Assembly: GCA_023248215.1 (NCBI GenBank)
Contig: JAHFEW010000047.1
Span: 1-33,374 of the forward strand
Length of the DNA stretch: 33,374 nt
From: Nitrospira sp.
Lineage (GTDB): Bacteria > Nitrospirota > Nitrospiria > Nitrospirales > Nitrospiraceae
Direction: 5' to 3'
Numbering within the stretch: position 1 is the first letter of the stretch; each line of letters opens with the position of its first letter. Positions 5,576-15,028 of the stretch are shown here, piece after piece. The notes under the pieces are model-generated. The model had not been told where the DNA came from. It did not search any database and worked only from the letters and a program-made list of their open reading frames with translations. The position numbers were made by a program, and so were the translations under genes.

Positions 5576-5980
5576 CTATTGGGGTTTGGCATCCATATAG
5601 GATTTCTTGTCCAACTCCACATCACCATCAAATTTCCGAAGCGGCGGGGCATCCCAAATAACCTTGTTGCCGGGCGCCAGGTTGGCCGCAGCGACATAGT
5701 GTTTCCTCGCCTCGACCTTCTCGCCTAATCGCTCCAATGCCAAGGCGAGGTTGTAGTGGGCTTCCGCGACGGTTGGATCGGCTTGAATGGTCGCGAGATA
5801 CACCTGTTTGGCCCCTGCCCAATCCTGTTTCGCGAACAACTGATTCCCCTGTTCCAATTGTTGGCTCACCACGGCGCTGGTTCCTGCCGGTGCGTGGAGC
5901 GCCCGCACCTCTGCCTTCTGCCGGGCGGCACAACCGACCAGCGCCATCGTCAGAACCGCCGCCCATACGAGAGATCTCAT
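5576..5980 (-). CDS. TPR-containing lipoprotein
   Basis: This is a 134-aa predicted lipoprotein. The signal is MRSLVWAAVLTMALVGCAAR with lipobox LVGC (Cys17), making it a substrate for the Lgt encoded next to it. The mature part carries about two tetratricopeptide repeats: QLEQGNQLFAKQDWAGAKQV and AEAHYNLALALERLGEKVEA, then a partial helix pair. TPR lipoproteins act as protein-interaction scaffolds in the periplasm; the partner is unknown. ATG 5980 has AAGGAGG at 5 nt spacing. It starts 16 nt after the addA stop on the same strand, so it is probably the last gene of the addBA operon even though its function seems unrelated. Confidence 0.85.
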   Translation of the reverse strand: MRSLVWAAVLTMALVGCAARQKAEVRALHAPAGTSAVVSQQLEQGNQLFAKQDWAGAKQVYLATIQADPTVAEAHYNLALALERLGEKVEARKHYVAAANLAPGNKVIWDAPPLRKFDGDVELDKKSYMDAKPQ

Positions 5981-5996
5981 GCCACCCTCCTTTTGC

Positions 5997-8900
5997 TCAC
6001 CACGTCACCGCCACACCATGACGCAGGAAAATGAACTCAAAACCTGCGATCGGTGCCCCTAACGATTGCACCGCCGCCGCCTGATAGAGCCGCGCCTGCC
6101 CTCGATAGGTCTCCGCCCTCGCCGCGACCTGATCGAGGGGGATCATATCCGTCTTATAGTCGGCAATCCAGAGTTCGCCATCAAGGCGATAAAGCAGGTC
6201 GATGACCCCTTCCATCACCTGTCGACCCGCATTCCACGGCATGAGAAACGGCACCTCGCGCCCAACCACGGTCGCTCGTCGCAACCGCTCGTACGCAGGG
6301 GATTGGACAAAGGTGCGCAGAAGATCCCGCACCTCCTCAACAATGGCCTCTTGCGCCGCCTCGTCTTCTTCATCAAATGCCAAAGACTCTCGATTGATCA
6401 GAGCCAATTGCGCAGAAACATCGGCGCCGAACTCCCAATACTGCAGGAGGCGGTGGGCCATCGTCCCCACGGATTGTCCCAGGCCAGGACGCCTTGTCCG
6501 GCTTGGTTCAGGCTCAATCACCTGCGCCGGTGTTGAGTGAAAGTCCGTCGGTGATACCAGCAGCGGTATCGACAATTGGGCGCTCCACTGCTGATCGCGC
6601 TGCGCCCATCGATCGGATAATGCCTGTTCCGTAATACCTGGTTCTAAAACCATCGGTTGCGCGCGTGGCCTGAAGGGCGGACGATCTTCACCTTGAAGAA
6701 TGGTTTGGCGCAGGCCGACGATGCCCACGGGAATGTTCCGCTGGTCGGGCCGGCCGAGTTCCGCCCCTGTGGCCTGTTCCAACAATTCGAGGAGCGCGCC
6801 GCGTGCCCGCCGCCGAGGTAGAGCTCCGGATAACACCAGGCACTCACGCGCGCGTGTCATTCCGACATAGAATAGCCGGCTCCGTTCCGCCTGTTCACGC
6901 GTTCGCGTTTTCTCCGCAACAAGTACTGCACCCAAGCTGCAATGGTCGCCCAAGTCGAGCCCCTGCACGCCCGTGGACCAATCGTGCCAAATGAGCGGGC
7001 GAGCAGGACCACGGCCGGCTCCGTCTCCGTGATGCAAACCGGCCAGAATCACCAGCGGAAACTCCAACCCCTTCGCCTTATGGATGGTCAAGACCCGCAC
7101 GGCGTCGACGGTGTCTTCCGCCAGCGCACTCTCTGCTTCCTCCGGCTGGTCCGTAAGCCGTGCCAGCATCAGATCGACAAATCCGGCTAGCGTCAGAGCG
7201 GGACGATCGGCCAGATCCGCTGCCATCTGACGAACCTTCAATAGATTGGCGACCGCCTGCTCTCCATGCAGAGAAGCGGCTGCAAGTTCGAGCACCGGCA
7301 GCTGCTGGAAAACTAGACTCACCGCCTCAGGCAGCGGACAGCGGGGCGCCTGCTCATGTAACTGCGAGAGGACGACGTATAGCCGCCGAAGCGGCCCGGC
7401 ATGCGGACTGGTCCAGGCCGCGAGTCGATCGACCCGTCGATAGTCCAGCGCATTCATTTCTTGTAGCGCGACCAGCGCCGAGTCGGGCAGGCCTCCTACA
7501 GCCGACCGAAGCAGGCCCACCAGGGCAATGCGGTCGTGAGGATTGTCGACGCATCGGAGAATGTTCACCAGATCGATGATTTCCTGCCGACGATAGAAGT
7601 GTTTTTCACCGTCGATGATGTAGGCAATGTCATGTCGGCGAAGAGCCTCCAGATAATGCTCGGCCTGGGTGAGTTTACGAAACAGGAGCGCGATGTGCCC
7701 GGGACGCAACCCGGCTTCTGGTCCTGTAGCCGTGGTCCCTGCCTCGGCCGGCTGCAGCCACCGGTCGATCAAGAGAGCAATCTGTTCCGCTTCGACCCTT
7801 GTCGCCGCAGCAGAATCCAACTCGTCATCTTCCTCCGACGTCACCAACCGGAGTTCGACGCCGGGATTGCGAAACTGATTCAATCGATTCGGTCGAACCG
7901 TGAGCGGAACATTCGGCGGCTGAATGGCCGGTTGCGCCACCAGGAGTGCGTTGAACACGCCGTTCACCACGTCGAGTACCTGCGCATGGCTTCGAAAGTT
8001 CGTCGCCAGTTCACAACGGAGCGCGCCGCTGCGCTCCATCCGGTCGACGACATGGTCGAACGCTTCGATATCGGCCCGGCGAAAGGCGTAGATCGATTGT
8101 TTGGGGTCGCCGACGATAAACAGTTTTCCCGGCTCGAGTTCGGCGTCGCGCCAGGAGGAGGCTTGTGTTCCCAGCTGCTCGGCGAGATAGAGGACGATCT
8201 CGTACTGCACCGGATCCGTATCTTGAAATTCATCGACGAGCAGCGCGCGATAGTCGCGCTTCAATTGTTCCCGGATTGCGGGATGATCACGGAGAAGCGT
8301 GCGGGCCTTACCTAACAATCCGTCGAACGTCAGCCAGCCGGAATCCAGGAAAGACTTTCGCACGGCCCGCACGAACGGCGAGAGCAGGGCCAAGAGCTTC
8401 TGCAGCAGCTCATGATCGACCTTGAGCAATCGCTTCGCAATTCGATGCAACGCTTCACCTTCCGCTAACTCCTCATCTGTCCAACCGGCCGGCGAGCCGA
8501 GATCTTTTGCCAACAGTTCCTGTGTCTCGAGTGAAACCGTCCGCAGGCCTTCCATTCCGTGAGACAGCAGAGTGCCGTACAGTTCCGCGACAGCGGCGAG
8601 CATCTGTTCGATTCTTCGACGCTTCGGGCGATCATGCCGCGCCAGCAGGTCTTCTGCTTGCGCCTGCCGGCGAGCGAACCAATCTTGCAGTCCGGGACTG
8701 AGAGTCGTCTCCCCGACCTGTTTCGTCAGCCCCTCGAGGTCGATTAAGTCGCTGTGCAGGCTATAGGCCAGCTCACGCAGCTCATCGAGACGGAACAGGC
8801 CTAGGAGGACCCGCCAACGCTCATGGTCGCCGCCGGTCACCCCCAACTCACGATCCAGCCAGAGGTCCCACTCGCTGGTAAAATGTTCGTCGAAACGCGA

Positions 8901-9380
8901 TCCGTCTTCATCCGTCCGAAACGTCGGCGTGACGCCGGCTTCGATGGGATACAGTCGCAGTAGATGTGCGGCAAAACTGTGGAGCGTTCCGATCTGCGCC
9001 TTCTCGACATCACGAAAGGCTGCGTCGGCCCTCGCCACGATCTCGTCGGTCGTCCAGCCGTATCGCATGCGAAGGTCGGCGATGGAGACCGTGCCGCTGC
9101 CGGCAACAGAACTGTCGCGGCCTTCCGCGGTCACGAGCGCACGCAGCCGTTCCCGCAAGCGGAGTTTCATTTCCGTGGCGGCTTTGTTGGTGAAGGTCAG
9201 GGCGACGATACGCGACAGATCGAGCGGATCCGACCGGCGCATGAGGAGGTACAGAAGCCGATTCACCAGCAGAGTCGTTTTCCCCGTTCCCGCTCCGGCA
9301 ATCACCACCACATTGCGATCGAAGGTGGTGGCGGCAGCGATTCGAGCCGCCTGGTCTGGTATCTGCGTGGATTCAGTCAC
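5997..9380 (-). CDS. addA: AddA-type helicase-nuclease subunit
   Basis: This 1127-aa UvrD/Rep superfamily 1 helicase with a C-terminal RecB-like nuclease is the AddA subunit that, with AddB, unwinds and resects double-strand breaks to load RecA. Visible motifs: Walker A GAGTGKT at residues 29-35, TFTNKAATEMKLRLRERL (motif Ia), LLVDEFQDTDPVQYEIV (motif II), LFIVGDPKQSIYAFRRA (motif III), VRVLTIHKAKGLEFPLVIL (motif V) and RLFYVGMTRARECLVLSG (motif VI). The nuclease lies in the last 100 residues: MEGVIDLLYRLDGELWIADY followed by KTD, with a late QARLYQAA motif, so the metal ligands and catalytic lysine appear intact. The start is GTG 9380, which overlaps the addB stop by 8 nt (GTGACTGA), indicating translational coupling. 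The length is in the normal AddA range. Confidence 0.95.
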   Translation of the reverse strand: MTESTQIPDQAARIAAATTFDRNVVVIAGAGTGKTTLLVNRLLYLLMRRSDPLDLSRIVALTFTNKAATEMKLRLRERLRALVTAEGRDSSVAGSGTVSIADLRMRYGWTTDEIVARADAAFRDVEKAQIGTLHSFAAHLLRLYPIEAGVTPTFRTDEDGSRFDEHFTSEWDLWLDRELGVTGGDHERWRVLLGLFRLDELRELAYSLHSDLIDLEGLTKQVGETTLSPGLQDWFARRQAQAEDLLARHDRPKRRRIEQMLAAVAELYGTLLSHGMEGLRTVSLETQELLAKDLGSPAGWTDEELAEGEALHRIAKRLLKVDHELLQKLLALLSPFVRAVRKSFLDSGWLTFDGLLGKARTLLRDHPAIREQLKRDYRALLVDEFQDTDPVQYEIVLYLAEQLGTQASSWRDAELEPGKLFIVGDPKQSIYAFRRADIEAFDHVVDRMERSGALRCELATNFRSHAQVLDVVNGVFNALLVAQPAIQPPNVPLTVRPNRLNQFRNPGVELRLVTSEEDDELDSAAATRVEAEQIALLIDRWLQPAEAGTTATGPEAGLRPGHIALLFRKLTQAEHYLEALRRHDIAYIIDGEKHFYRRQEIIDLVNILRCVDNPHDRIALVGLLRSAVGGLPDSALVALQEMNALDYRRVDRLAAWTSPHAGPLRRLYVVLSQLHEQAPRCPLPEAVSLVFQQLPVLELAAASLHGEQAVANLLKVRQMAADLADRPALTLAGFVDLMLARLTDQPEEAESALAEDTVDAVRVLTIHKAKGLEFPLVILAGLHHGDGAGRGPARPLIWHDWSTGVQGLDLGDHCSLGAVLVAEKTRTREQAERSRLFYVGMTRARECLVLSGALPRRRARGALLELLEQATGAELGRPDQRNIPVGIVGLRQTILQGEDRPPFRPRAQPMVLEPGITEQALSDRWAQRDQQWSAQLSIPLLVSPTDFHSTPAQVIEPEPSRTRRPGLGQSVGTMAHRLLQYWEFGADVSAQLALINRESLAFDEEDEAAQEAIVEEVRDLLRTFVQSPAYERLRRATVVGREVPFLMPWNAGRQVMEGVIDLLYRLDGELWIADYKTDMIPLDQVAARAETYRGQARLYQAAAVQSLGAPIAGFEFIFLRHGVAVTW

Positions 9381-12300
9381 GTGCCACCTTCAGCGACCGG
9401 AGGCCCCGCAACGCTCCGGCTTGCGAGGAACGATAGGCTCGCCACCAGCTCAGTTGATGCGCACGCCGACAGGCTGTCGAAAAATCGCAATGGGCGCAGT
9501 ACGCATCTGGGACGATAAAATGTTGTCCGGCACGCACGCCGTCGACCAGCACCCGCAGGGTCTTGTGTAACAGCAGGCCGGAGGGGCCTTGCCAGTCCGA
9601 GGCGGCGAACGAGGCGCGCTCAACGCCTGGAATGCCCTGCGGCAGCAGATAGAGGAAGTCGACCTGTTCTGGAAAGGCACCCTGCGGTTCGCCGGACGAC
9701 GAAGCGGCCGTCATCAAGCTGTACAGCGCCGGCTGCAGACGCGCGCCCCGCAAGGCAGCCTGCAGGAGATGTCGATCCTTTGCCTCAACCCGGCCGTTGG
9801 CGCGGTACTTATAGTCGATCACGCGCAGGGCGCCTGAAGCCGGATGCCGATCGACGCGATCCCATCGTCCACGAATCGGAACGGGATCCAGATCCGCCCG
9901 ATGCGGCAAGGCTCCCTTGGCATCGATCTCGAATTCCACCGGAAGAAATCCTGACGCCCTCACCTCCTCGCGATCGGATGCCAGCGTGAGTGCCACCACG
10001 CGCTGAATCTGTTCTTGCGCCAACCGCCAGGTCAGGGCATAACCGGTTCCGTGAGTTGCCGCAAAGGTTGCACAGGCTTGAGCGACGGCTCGACTCGCCT
10101 CCTCGGCGATGACCTCTGCGGAAAGCGCCGCCGCCGGCCATCCCTGTTGGATCAGGCCAAGATAGCAGAGGCGCAACGCCTCATGGCACAGCTGCCCCAT
10201 CGCAGTGGGTGACAGTTCCATGGAAGGAACCTGGCGCACGGATTCCAACTCAAGTACCTGTCCTGCAAAATATTGAAACGGACAGCGCGCGTAGGACTCC
10301 AGCGCGGTCGGCGAGAAACCGCGCCGGCCGACTAGAGACCAGTGAGCAGTCGAACTTTCGAGTATACCGTCGTAGGCGCTGAGCCCCGGCTGATCGCTTT
10401 CGATCGCGCCTTGCGCCTCCAGCCCGTGGGAAAATAAGCCTCCATCACGCCCGACCGCTTCCAACAGGTCGGACACGTCTCGTCCCTGCAGCACCCTGCT
10501 TACGGTGAGTTCCTCCCGAGTCAACAGCGGCGGCGTAAACAACGCGAGCGCAGCACGGTCCGGCCACCGACGCGGCAAGGCAAACAGAGACTCGGCATCT
10601 GAGGAGTGTGACAGGCTTCCGGCCATGTCCAGATAGGTCGATGGGGCCAGTGGACGACCGGCTGCATCCGCCCGTTGATAGGACAGGTATAAGCGCTCGG
10701 TCGCTGACGACCGCAGCAATTCGAAGAGCAGCGCTTCTTCGGCATACCCTTGAAGTTTTTGATCAATTTTGTAGCCCAAGGTTTCACTGAGAATCAGCCG
10801 GTGCCGATCACGGAGAAACCCGTCCTCATGGATAAAACGGGGAAACAATTTTTCGTTCATCCCTACGATGAAGAGAGTCCGAAACCCCACTCCACGCGCT
10901 GCCATCGCGTCTAGCACTTGCACTCCGCGATGGGAGGAAGGCGCCAGGACACAGGTGGTCCGTTCCAGCACTTGCGTGAACGTCTCAGTCCATTCATCCC
11001 AGGTGATGGTGACGCCGAGCCGATCCAACTCACGCAGCTGCGCGAACACTTTGGATAGCGACTCGTTCACATCGCCGGCGGCCTCCCACTGCGATGCAGA
11101 ATCAACCGGCTGAGAAGTTCCCAAGGGAACGGTCAGATGTTTTTCAGCGAGGGACAGAAAGGCATCCGTCAGGTCGCCATAGCCGCCCTTATCAGGAAGG
11201 CCGTTCACATCGCCGATCAGCTCAGAGACGCAGCTCCAAAGCATGCGTAGCTGTCCACCATCGATCGACAGGGGACCGATGTCCTCGGTGAAGGCCTCCT
11301 CGTTGCCTGTGCCCCAAGAATCCAAGCGTCCCAACTGTGCCAGCCGCCTCCACTCGTCCTCGCCACGGGTAATACCCAATGCCTGCACCGCCAATCGCCA
11401 GAGGTCTGGACGCGGTTCGATGGTCTCGGCGTTGCTCGTCACCCGACGGTTCCAGGGCGACGTGAGGACTTCCAGCATAGCCGGCCGGTACAGCCCATTC
11501 CCCTTCAGCTGCGCGAGGTGGAGCAGCGTCTTGACCGCCGGCTCTTGCAACAGCGGCAGTGTCGCACTGGAGACGAATGGAATTCGATGCTGGTCGAACG
11601 TCCGCTTGAGCACTGTCTGATACGGGACGAGGGTTCGTCCCACCACTCCGATCTCGTCAAAGCCATAGCCGTTGGTCTCCACCAGCGAAAGGATTTGTTT
11701 GCAGACCAGGGTCAACTCATCTTCGATGCCGGCGGTGTTCCGTACTTCGACCGATACTTCTACTTTGTACTCGTGAGGGAGAACGGCATCATCCAGCGAC
11801 GCGGGCAGAATTTCTTCCGAACCGCCGGCGAGCGGATAGAGATGTCGCTCCAGAAATTGCCGAGCGAACCCATAGGCCGGATGTTTCTCGAGCGGAAAAT
11901 AGACCGTCACCGCGAGGGCTGCACTCAGCGCTTCCAGGAGAGTTAATTGGGTTTGCGTCAGGTCATAGGAACCGTAATAGCAGAGGCGGGTTAGACCGCG
12001 AAGAAAAGGCGAGGCCGGCACAAACTCGGTGACGAGGGCAGCCAAATCATCGGGGGATCCTACGCCAAGCGCGGCTCGGCTTTCCCGAAGGGCGGCATAT
12101 AAGGTGAACAATCCCTTGAGCTTCTCACGGTCCTCCGATGCGAACTGCTCCTCATCCACCGCGCGCAGAGCCACCGCAGAATCTACCGTTGCATCTTTCA
12201 GGTCACGCAGGCTGGCCCACAAGGCAGCCCAGGCTCCCGGAGGCAGATGAGACAAGCGAAGCGCTTCCGTCTGGGGAACATTGCGCTGCCCGAGTAGCTG

Positions 12301-12606
12301 AAGCAGATGCTCGAAGAAGACATCGCTTACGAGCGCGACGCGACGCTCCCTGTCGGATACTCTGCCACAAGCAAGACGCTCACGGTCGAGGTGCAGCGCG
12401 AGTTGGTGGAACGAGAGGATGTGCACATTGAGTAACGACAGACCATGCGTCAAGGCAAGGAGTCGCTTGAGGGAACGGCGCAGCTGATCGGATGGCACGA
12501 CGAGCGCCACTCCGGCGAGAGGATCTTGCGCCTTCAGGGCTCGGAGATCTTGAACCAGCGCAGATTCGAGGGTGGGATGGAACGGGCCGGTGATGAGACG
12601 AAGCAT
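9373..12606 (-). CDS. addB: AddB-type PD-(D/E)XK nuclease subunit
   Basis: This 1077-aa protein partners AddA. The C-terminal nuclease domain shows GRWDRVDRHPASGALRVIDY then K933, the D...DxK core. Four cysteines are placed for the AddB-type [4Fe-4S] cluster: YARCPFQYF near residue 773 and CAHCDFSTAC at about 1037-1046 (CxxCx5C). The N-terminal half is an inactivated helicase fold. It begins MLRLITGPFHPTLESALV, so the glycine-rich Walker A loop and its lysine are missing. Middle motifs such as VQVLDAMAARGVGFRTLFIV and GMNEKLFPRF are helicase-like remnants. No clear ribosome binding site precedes ATG 12606, and about 108 nt separate it from the zinc-ribbon gene. The assignment rests on the AddA neighbour and the nuclease/Fe-S architecture. 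Confidence 0.9.
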   Translation of the reverse strand: MLRLITGPFHPTLESALVQDLRALKAQDPLAGVALVVPSDQLRRSLKRLLALTHGLSLLNVHILSFHQLALHLDRERLACGRVSDRERRVALVSDVFFEHLLQLLGQRNVPQTEALRLSHLPPGAWAALWASLRDLKDATVDSAVALRAVDEEQFASEDREKLKGLFTLYAALRESRAALGVGSPDDLAALVTEFVPASPFLRGLTRLCYYGSYDLTQTQLTLLEALSAALAVTVYFPLEKHPAYGFARQFLERHLYPLAGGSEEILPASLDDAVLPHEYKVEVSVEVRNTAGIEDELTLVCKQILSLVETNGYGFDEIGVVGRTLVPYQTVLKRTFDQHRIPFVSSATLPLLQEPAVKTLLHLAQLKGNGLYRPAMLEVLTSPWNRRVTSNAETIEPRPDLWRLAVQALGITRGEDEWRRLAQLGRLDSWGTGNEEAFTEDIGPLSIDGGQLRMLWSCVSELIGDVNGLPDKGGYGDLTDAFLSLAEKHLTVPLGTSQPVDSASQWEAAGDVNESLSKVFAQLRELDRLGVTITWDEWTETFTQVLERTTCVLAPSSHRGVQVLDAMAARGVGFRTLFIVGMNEKLFPRFIHEDGFLRDRHRLILSETLGYKIDQKLQGYAEEALLFELLRSSATERLYLSYQRADAAGRPLAPSTYLDMAGSLSHSSDAESLFALPRRWPDRAALALFTPPLLTREELTVSRVLQGRDVSDLLEAVGRDGGLFSHGLEAQGAIESDQPGLSAYDGILESSTAHWSLVGRRGFSPTALESYARCPFQYFAGQVLELESVRQVPSMELSPTAMGQLCHEALRLCYLGLIQQGWPAAALSAEVIAEEASRAVAQACATFAATHGTGYALTWRLAQEQIQRVVALTLASDREEVRASGFLPVEFEIDAKGALPHRADLDPVPIRGRWDRVDRHPASGALRVIDYKYRANGRVEAKDRHLLQAALRGARLQPALYSLMTAASSSGEPQGAFPEQVDFLYLLPQGIPGVERASFAASDWQGPSGLLLHKTLRVLVDGVRAGQHFIVPDAYCAHCDFSTACRRAHQLSWWRAYRSSQAGALRGLRSLKVARD

Positions 12607-12714
12607 GGAGACCGTGCGTCGTTATTCCTGAAGCGGGAAGCGGAAGACCGGAATGATCATGCCATGAGTCCTCTTTGTGCTTCACGAGAGACGCGCGACG
12701 AACGACGTGATCCG

Positions 12715-12879
12715 TTAGCCCGTTTCCGGGCCCAACAATTCTCCATTGCAATCGATGCACGCCCAATCCCCGTCGATGAACTTCATCGCTTCCCCGCAGG
12801 TACCGCATTCAGGCGGCGGTCCCTTATCAATCACGGGAAGATCCGGCAGTTCAAAATCATCTTCATCTGGAACCGTCAT
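12715..12879 (-). CDS. Small zinc-ribbon protein (54 aa)
   Basis: The reverse strand from ATG 12879 to TAA 12715 encodes 54 residues, and GGAG lies 5-6 nt before the start. The N-terminus is acidic (MTVPDEDDFELPDLPVIDKG), followed by PECGTCGEAMKFIDG and DWACIDCNGELLGPE, i.e. CxxC-x14-CxxC, a clear zinc-ribbon arrangement. Small proteins of this kind usually bind nucleic acid or larger proteins; no specific role can be assigned. It lies 12 nt after the glutaredoxin-like gene and upstream of addB, and is probably cotranscribed with both. It is short enough to be missed by length-filtered gene calling. Confidence 0.8.
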   Translation of the reverse strand: MTVPDEDDFELPDLPVIDKGPPPECGTCGEAMKFIDGDWACIDCNGELLGPETG

Positions 12880-12891
12880 ATATCTCCGATC

Positions 12892-13158
12892 TTATGCGCC
12901 CTGAGGTCTCATTTTTAGCTGCAACGCCTTCTCGGCGCTCTGACGCGGCGGCACACCCACGAAGGTCAATCGTCCATCGATAATCGTCGCGGGTACCGCC
13001 CGAACGGAATGACGATTAGCCAGTTCCTGACCATCCGTGGTGGTGATATCGACTTCTCGATAGCTAAAGCTATACTTCACCCTGAGTTCCTTCCACAGGC
13101 GTTTCGCCGAGGGACAGGCTCCGCAGGTCGGTGAGTGCAACAAGGTCACGTTCGGCAT
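12892..13158 (-). CDS. Glutaredoxin/thioredoxin-like protein
   Basis: From ATG 13158 (preceded by AAGGAGAGGGG) the product has 88 aa. It shows a thioredoxin-fold pattern: MPNVTLLHSP strand, CGACPSAKRLWKELR with redox pair C13 and C16, YREVDITTTDGQELANRHSV, the conserved cis-Pro region VRAVPATIIDG, and a closing strand LTFVGVPP. It should act as a cytoplasmic disulfide or glutaredoxin-type reductase. The open frame extends upstream by 44 codons but that segment has no ribosome binding site and overlaps the pgm promoter region. It heads a probable operon with the zinc-ribbon gene, addB, addA and the TPR lipoprotein, and is divergent from pgm. Confidence 0.85.
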   Translation of the reverse strand: MPNVTLLHSPTCGACPSAKRLWKELRVKYSFSYREVDITTTDGQELANRHSVRAVPATIIDGRLTFVGVPPRQSAEKALQLKMRPQGA

Positions 13159-13228
13159 GGTCAACCCCTCTCCTTCACGTGAGTGGATCTTAACACCCAC
13201 GCGGAGGAGCGCGCAAGCAAGTGCGCGC

Positions 13229-13257
13229 CTGACATTGCTCATCGACCTGTATATACT
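13229..13257 (+). promoter_or_regulatory. Sigma70-type promoter of pgm
   Basis: CTGACA (13229-13234), a 17-nt spacer and TATACT (13252-13257) each match the consensus at five of six positions. Initiation would be near 13264, leaving a leader of about 54 nt before ATG 13318. Just upstream, GCGCGC (13209-13214) and GCGCGC (13223-13228) can form a hairpin. Confidence 0.7.
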
Positions 13258-13317
13258 GAGCGCTCTGTGATACGGGAACTTATCACTCACTACTCATAAC
13301 GCCTCATCGAGGAGTCC

Positions 13318-14970
13318 ATGCCTCTCCATCCACACGCCGGACAACCGGCACAACCGGATCAGTTGGTCGATCTCGCGAAACTCGAACGGGCCTACCACAC
13401 GGCAACACCGGACCCGTCCGATTCTCAGCAGCGCGTAAGCTTCGGCACCAGCGGTCATCGTGGCTCATCCCTCCGCCATACCTTCAACGAAGCCCACATC
13501 CTCGCCGTCACCCAGGCGATCTGTGAGTATCGGCATGCAGCCGGTACCACCGGTCCCCTCTTCATCGGCAAGGACACCCATGCCCTCTCGGAACCTGCCC
13601 AACGCACGGCACTCGAAGTGTTGGCCGCGAACCAGGTTCAGGTCCGCATGGATCGTGACGATGGCTATACCCCTACGCCGGTGATGTCTCACGCGATTCT
13701 CACCTACAACCGGGGCCGGACATCCGGCCTCGCCGACGGCATCATCATCACCCCGTCGCACAATCCTCCGGAGGACGGCGGCATCAAATATAACCCGCCG
13801 CATGGTGGGCCGGCTGATACCGAGGTGACGAAGGCCATTGAGAATCGAGCCAACGAACTCCTGACAGCCGAGTTACAAGGCGTGAAGCGCGTGCCATACG
13901 AACAGGCGCTGAGGGCCTCCTCCACAGCCAGGCATGATTTCGTCGGGCACTATCTGGCGGACCTCGTCAACGTGGTCGATCTCGATCGCATCAAGGCGGC
14001 GAAGCTGCGCCTCGGCGTCGATCCCCTGGGAGGGGCAGCCGTGGCCTACTGGCGTCCTTTGGCCGAGCGTTATGGTTTGGACCTGCACATCGTCAACGAA
14101 GCGGTCGATCCGACGTTCGGTTTCATGACGCTGGATTGGGATGGCAAAATTCGCATGGACTGCTCCTCCCCTTATGCGATGGCCTCGTTGATTGGATTGA
14201 AGGACCGTTTCGATCTCGCCTTCGGCAACGACACCGACACCGATCGCCACGGCATCGTGACACCCGGCGCCGGCTTGATGAACCCCAATCACTTCCTTGC
14301 TGCCGCGATTGCCTATCTCTTTACCCATCGTCCAGGCTGGAAGACGACCGCTGGAGTCGGCAAGACCATCGTCAGCAGCAGCATCATCGACCGCGTGGCG
14401 AACGCCATCCAACGTCGCCTGGTCGAGGTGCCGGTCGGATTCAAATGGTTCGTGCCGGGGCTCAGCGATGGTTCATTGGGGTTTGGCGGGGAGGAAAGCG
14501 CGGGCGCCGCGTTTCTCCGTCATGATGGGACCACCTGGGTGACCGACAAGGACGGCATCATCATGGATTTGCTCGCGGCAGAGATGTTGGCGGTCACCGG
14601 GAAAGATCCGGCACAGCTCTATGGCGAGCTGACTGCCCGACTGGGTGAGCCGGTCTACGAACGGATCGACGCGCCGGCCACGCGGGCACAGAAAGCCGCC
14701 CTGCAGAAATTCTCCCCGCGGCAAGTGCAGAGCCGGGAGCTGGCTGGGGAACCGATCACCGCCATGTTGACTGAAGCGCCGGGGAACAAGGCCTCTATCG
14801 GAGGACTCAAGGTCACCACGGCCAACGGCTGGTTCGCCGCACGCCCGAGCGGGACGGAAGATGTCTATAAACTGTATGCGGAAAGCTTCAACGGCCCGGC
14901 CCACCTCCGACGTATTCAGGAAGATGCGCAGGCCTTGATCAAGCAAGTCTTCTCCAGCGCCGGGGCCTAA
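13318..14970 (+). CDS. pgm: Phosphoglucomutase (alpha-D-glucose phosphate-specific)
   Basis: This enzyme interconverts glucose 1-phosphate and glucose 6-phosphate in the cytoplasm, feeding glycogen, nucleotide-sugar and envelope synthesis. The product has 550 aa, typical of the bacterial Pgm type. Motifs: [13 protein letters not shown] near residue 40, the phosphoserine loop [20 protein letters not shown] with Ser147, the magnesium loop [10 protein letters not shown] with D305, D307 and D309, the substrate loop [17 protein letters not shown], and the phosphate-binding [17 protein letters not shown] at the C-terminus. ATG 13318 has GAGGAG 4 nt upstream. It is transcribed from its own promoter, and no partner gene follows closely on the same strand (58 nt to the NlpC/P60-like gene). 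Confidence 0.97.
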   Translation: MPLHPHAGQPAQPDQLVDLAKLERAYHTATPDPSDSQQRVSFGTSGHRGSSLRHTFNEAHILAVTQAICEYRHAAGTTGPLFIGKDTHALSEPAQRTALEVLAANQVQVRMDRDDGYTPTPVMSHAILTYNRGRTSGLADGIIITPSHNPPEDGGIKYNPPHGGPADTEVTKAIENRANELLTAELQGVKRVPYEQALRASSTARHDFVGHYLADLVNVVDLDRIKAAKLRLGVDPLGGAAVAYWRPLAERYGLDLHIVNEAVDPTFGFMTLDWDGKIRMDCSSPYAMASLIGLKDRFDLAFGNDTDTDRHGIVTPGAGLMNPNHFLAAAIAYLFTHRPGWKTTAGVGKTIVSSSIIDRVANAIQRRLVEVPVGFKWFVPGLSDGSLGFGGEESAGAAFLRHDGTTWVTDKDGIIMDLLAAEMLAVTGKDPAQLYGELTARLGEPVYERIDAPATRAQKAALQKFSPRQVQSRELAGEPITAMLTEAPGNKASIGGLKVTTANGWFAARPSGTEDVYKLYAESFNGPAHLRRIQEDAQALIKQVFSSAGA

Positions 14971-15028
14971 TCCTGCCGGCGCTCCGCCGCGACCCACGAT
15001 TCTGAGGACCAGGTATACTTAGGCTAGT

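Noticed and set aside
4564-5661. 365-codon plus-strand frame overlapping lgt
   Set aside because: Low-complexity, Arg/Pro/Cys-rich shadow of lgt in another frame; lgt has all its catalytic motifs.
12380-12808. 142-codon minus-strand frame overlapping the addB start
   Set aside because: No domain or ribosome binding site; overlaps both addB and the zinc-ribbon gene in other frames.
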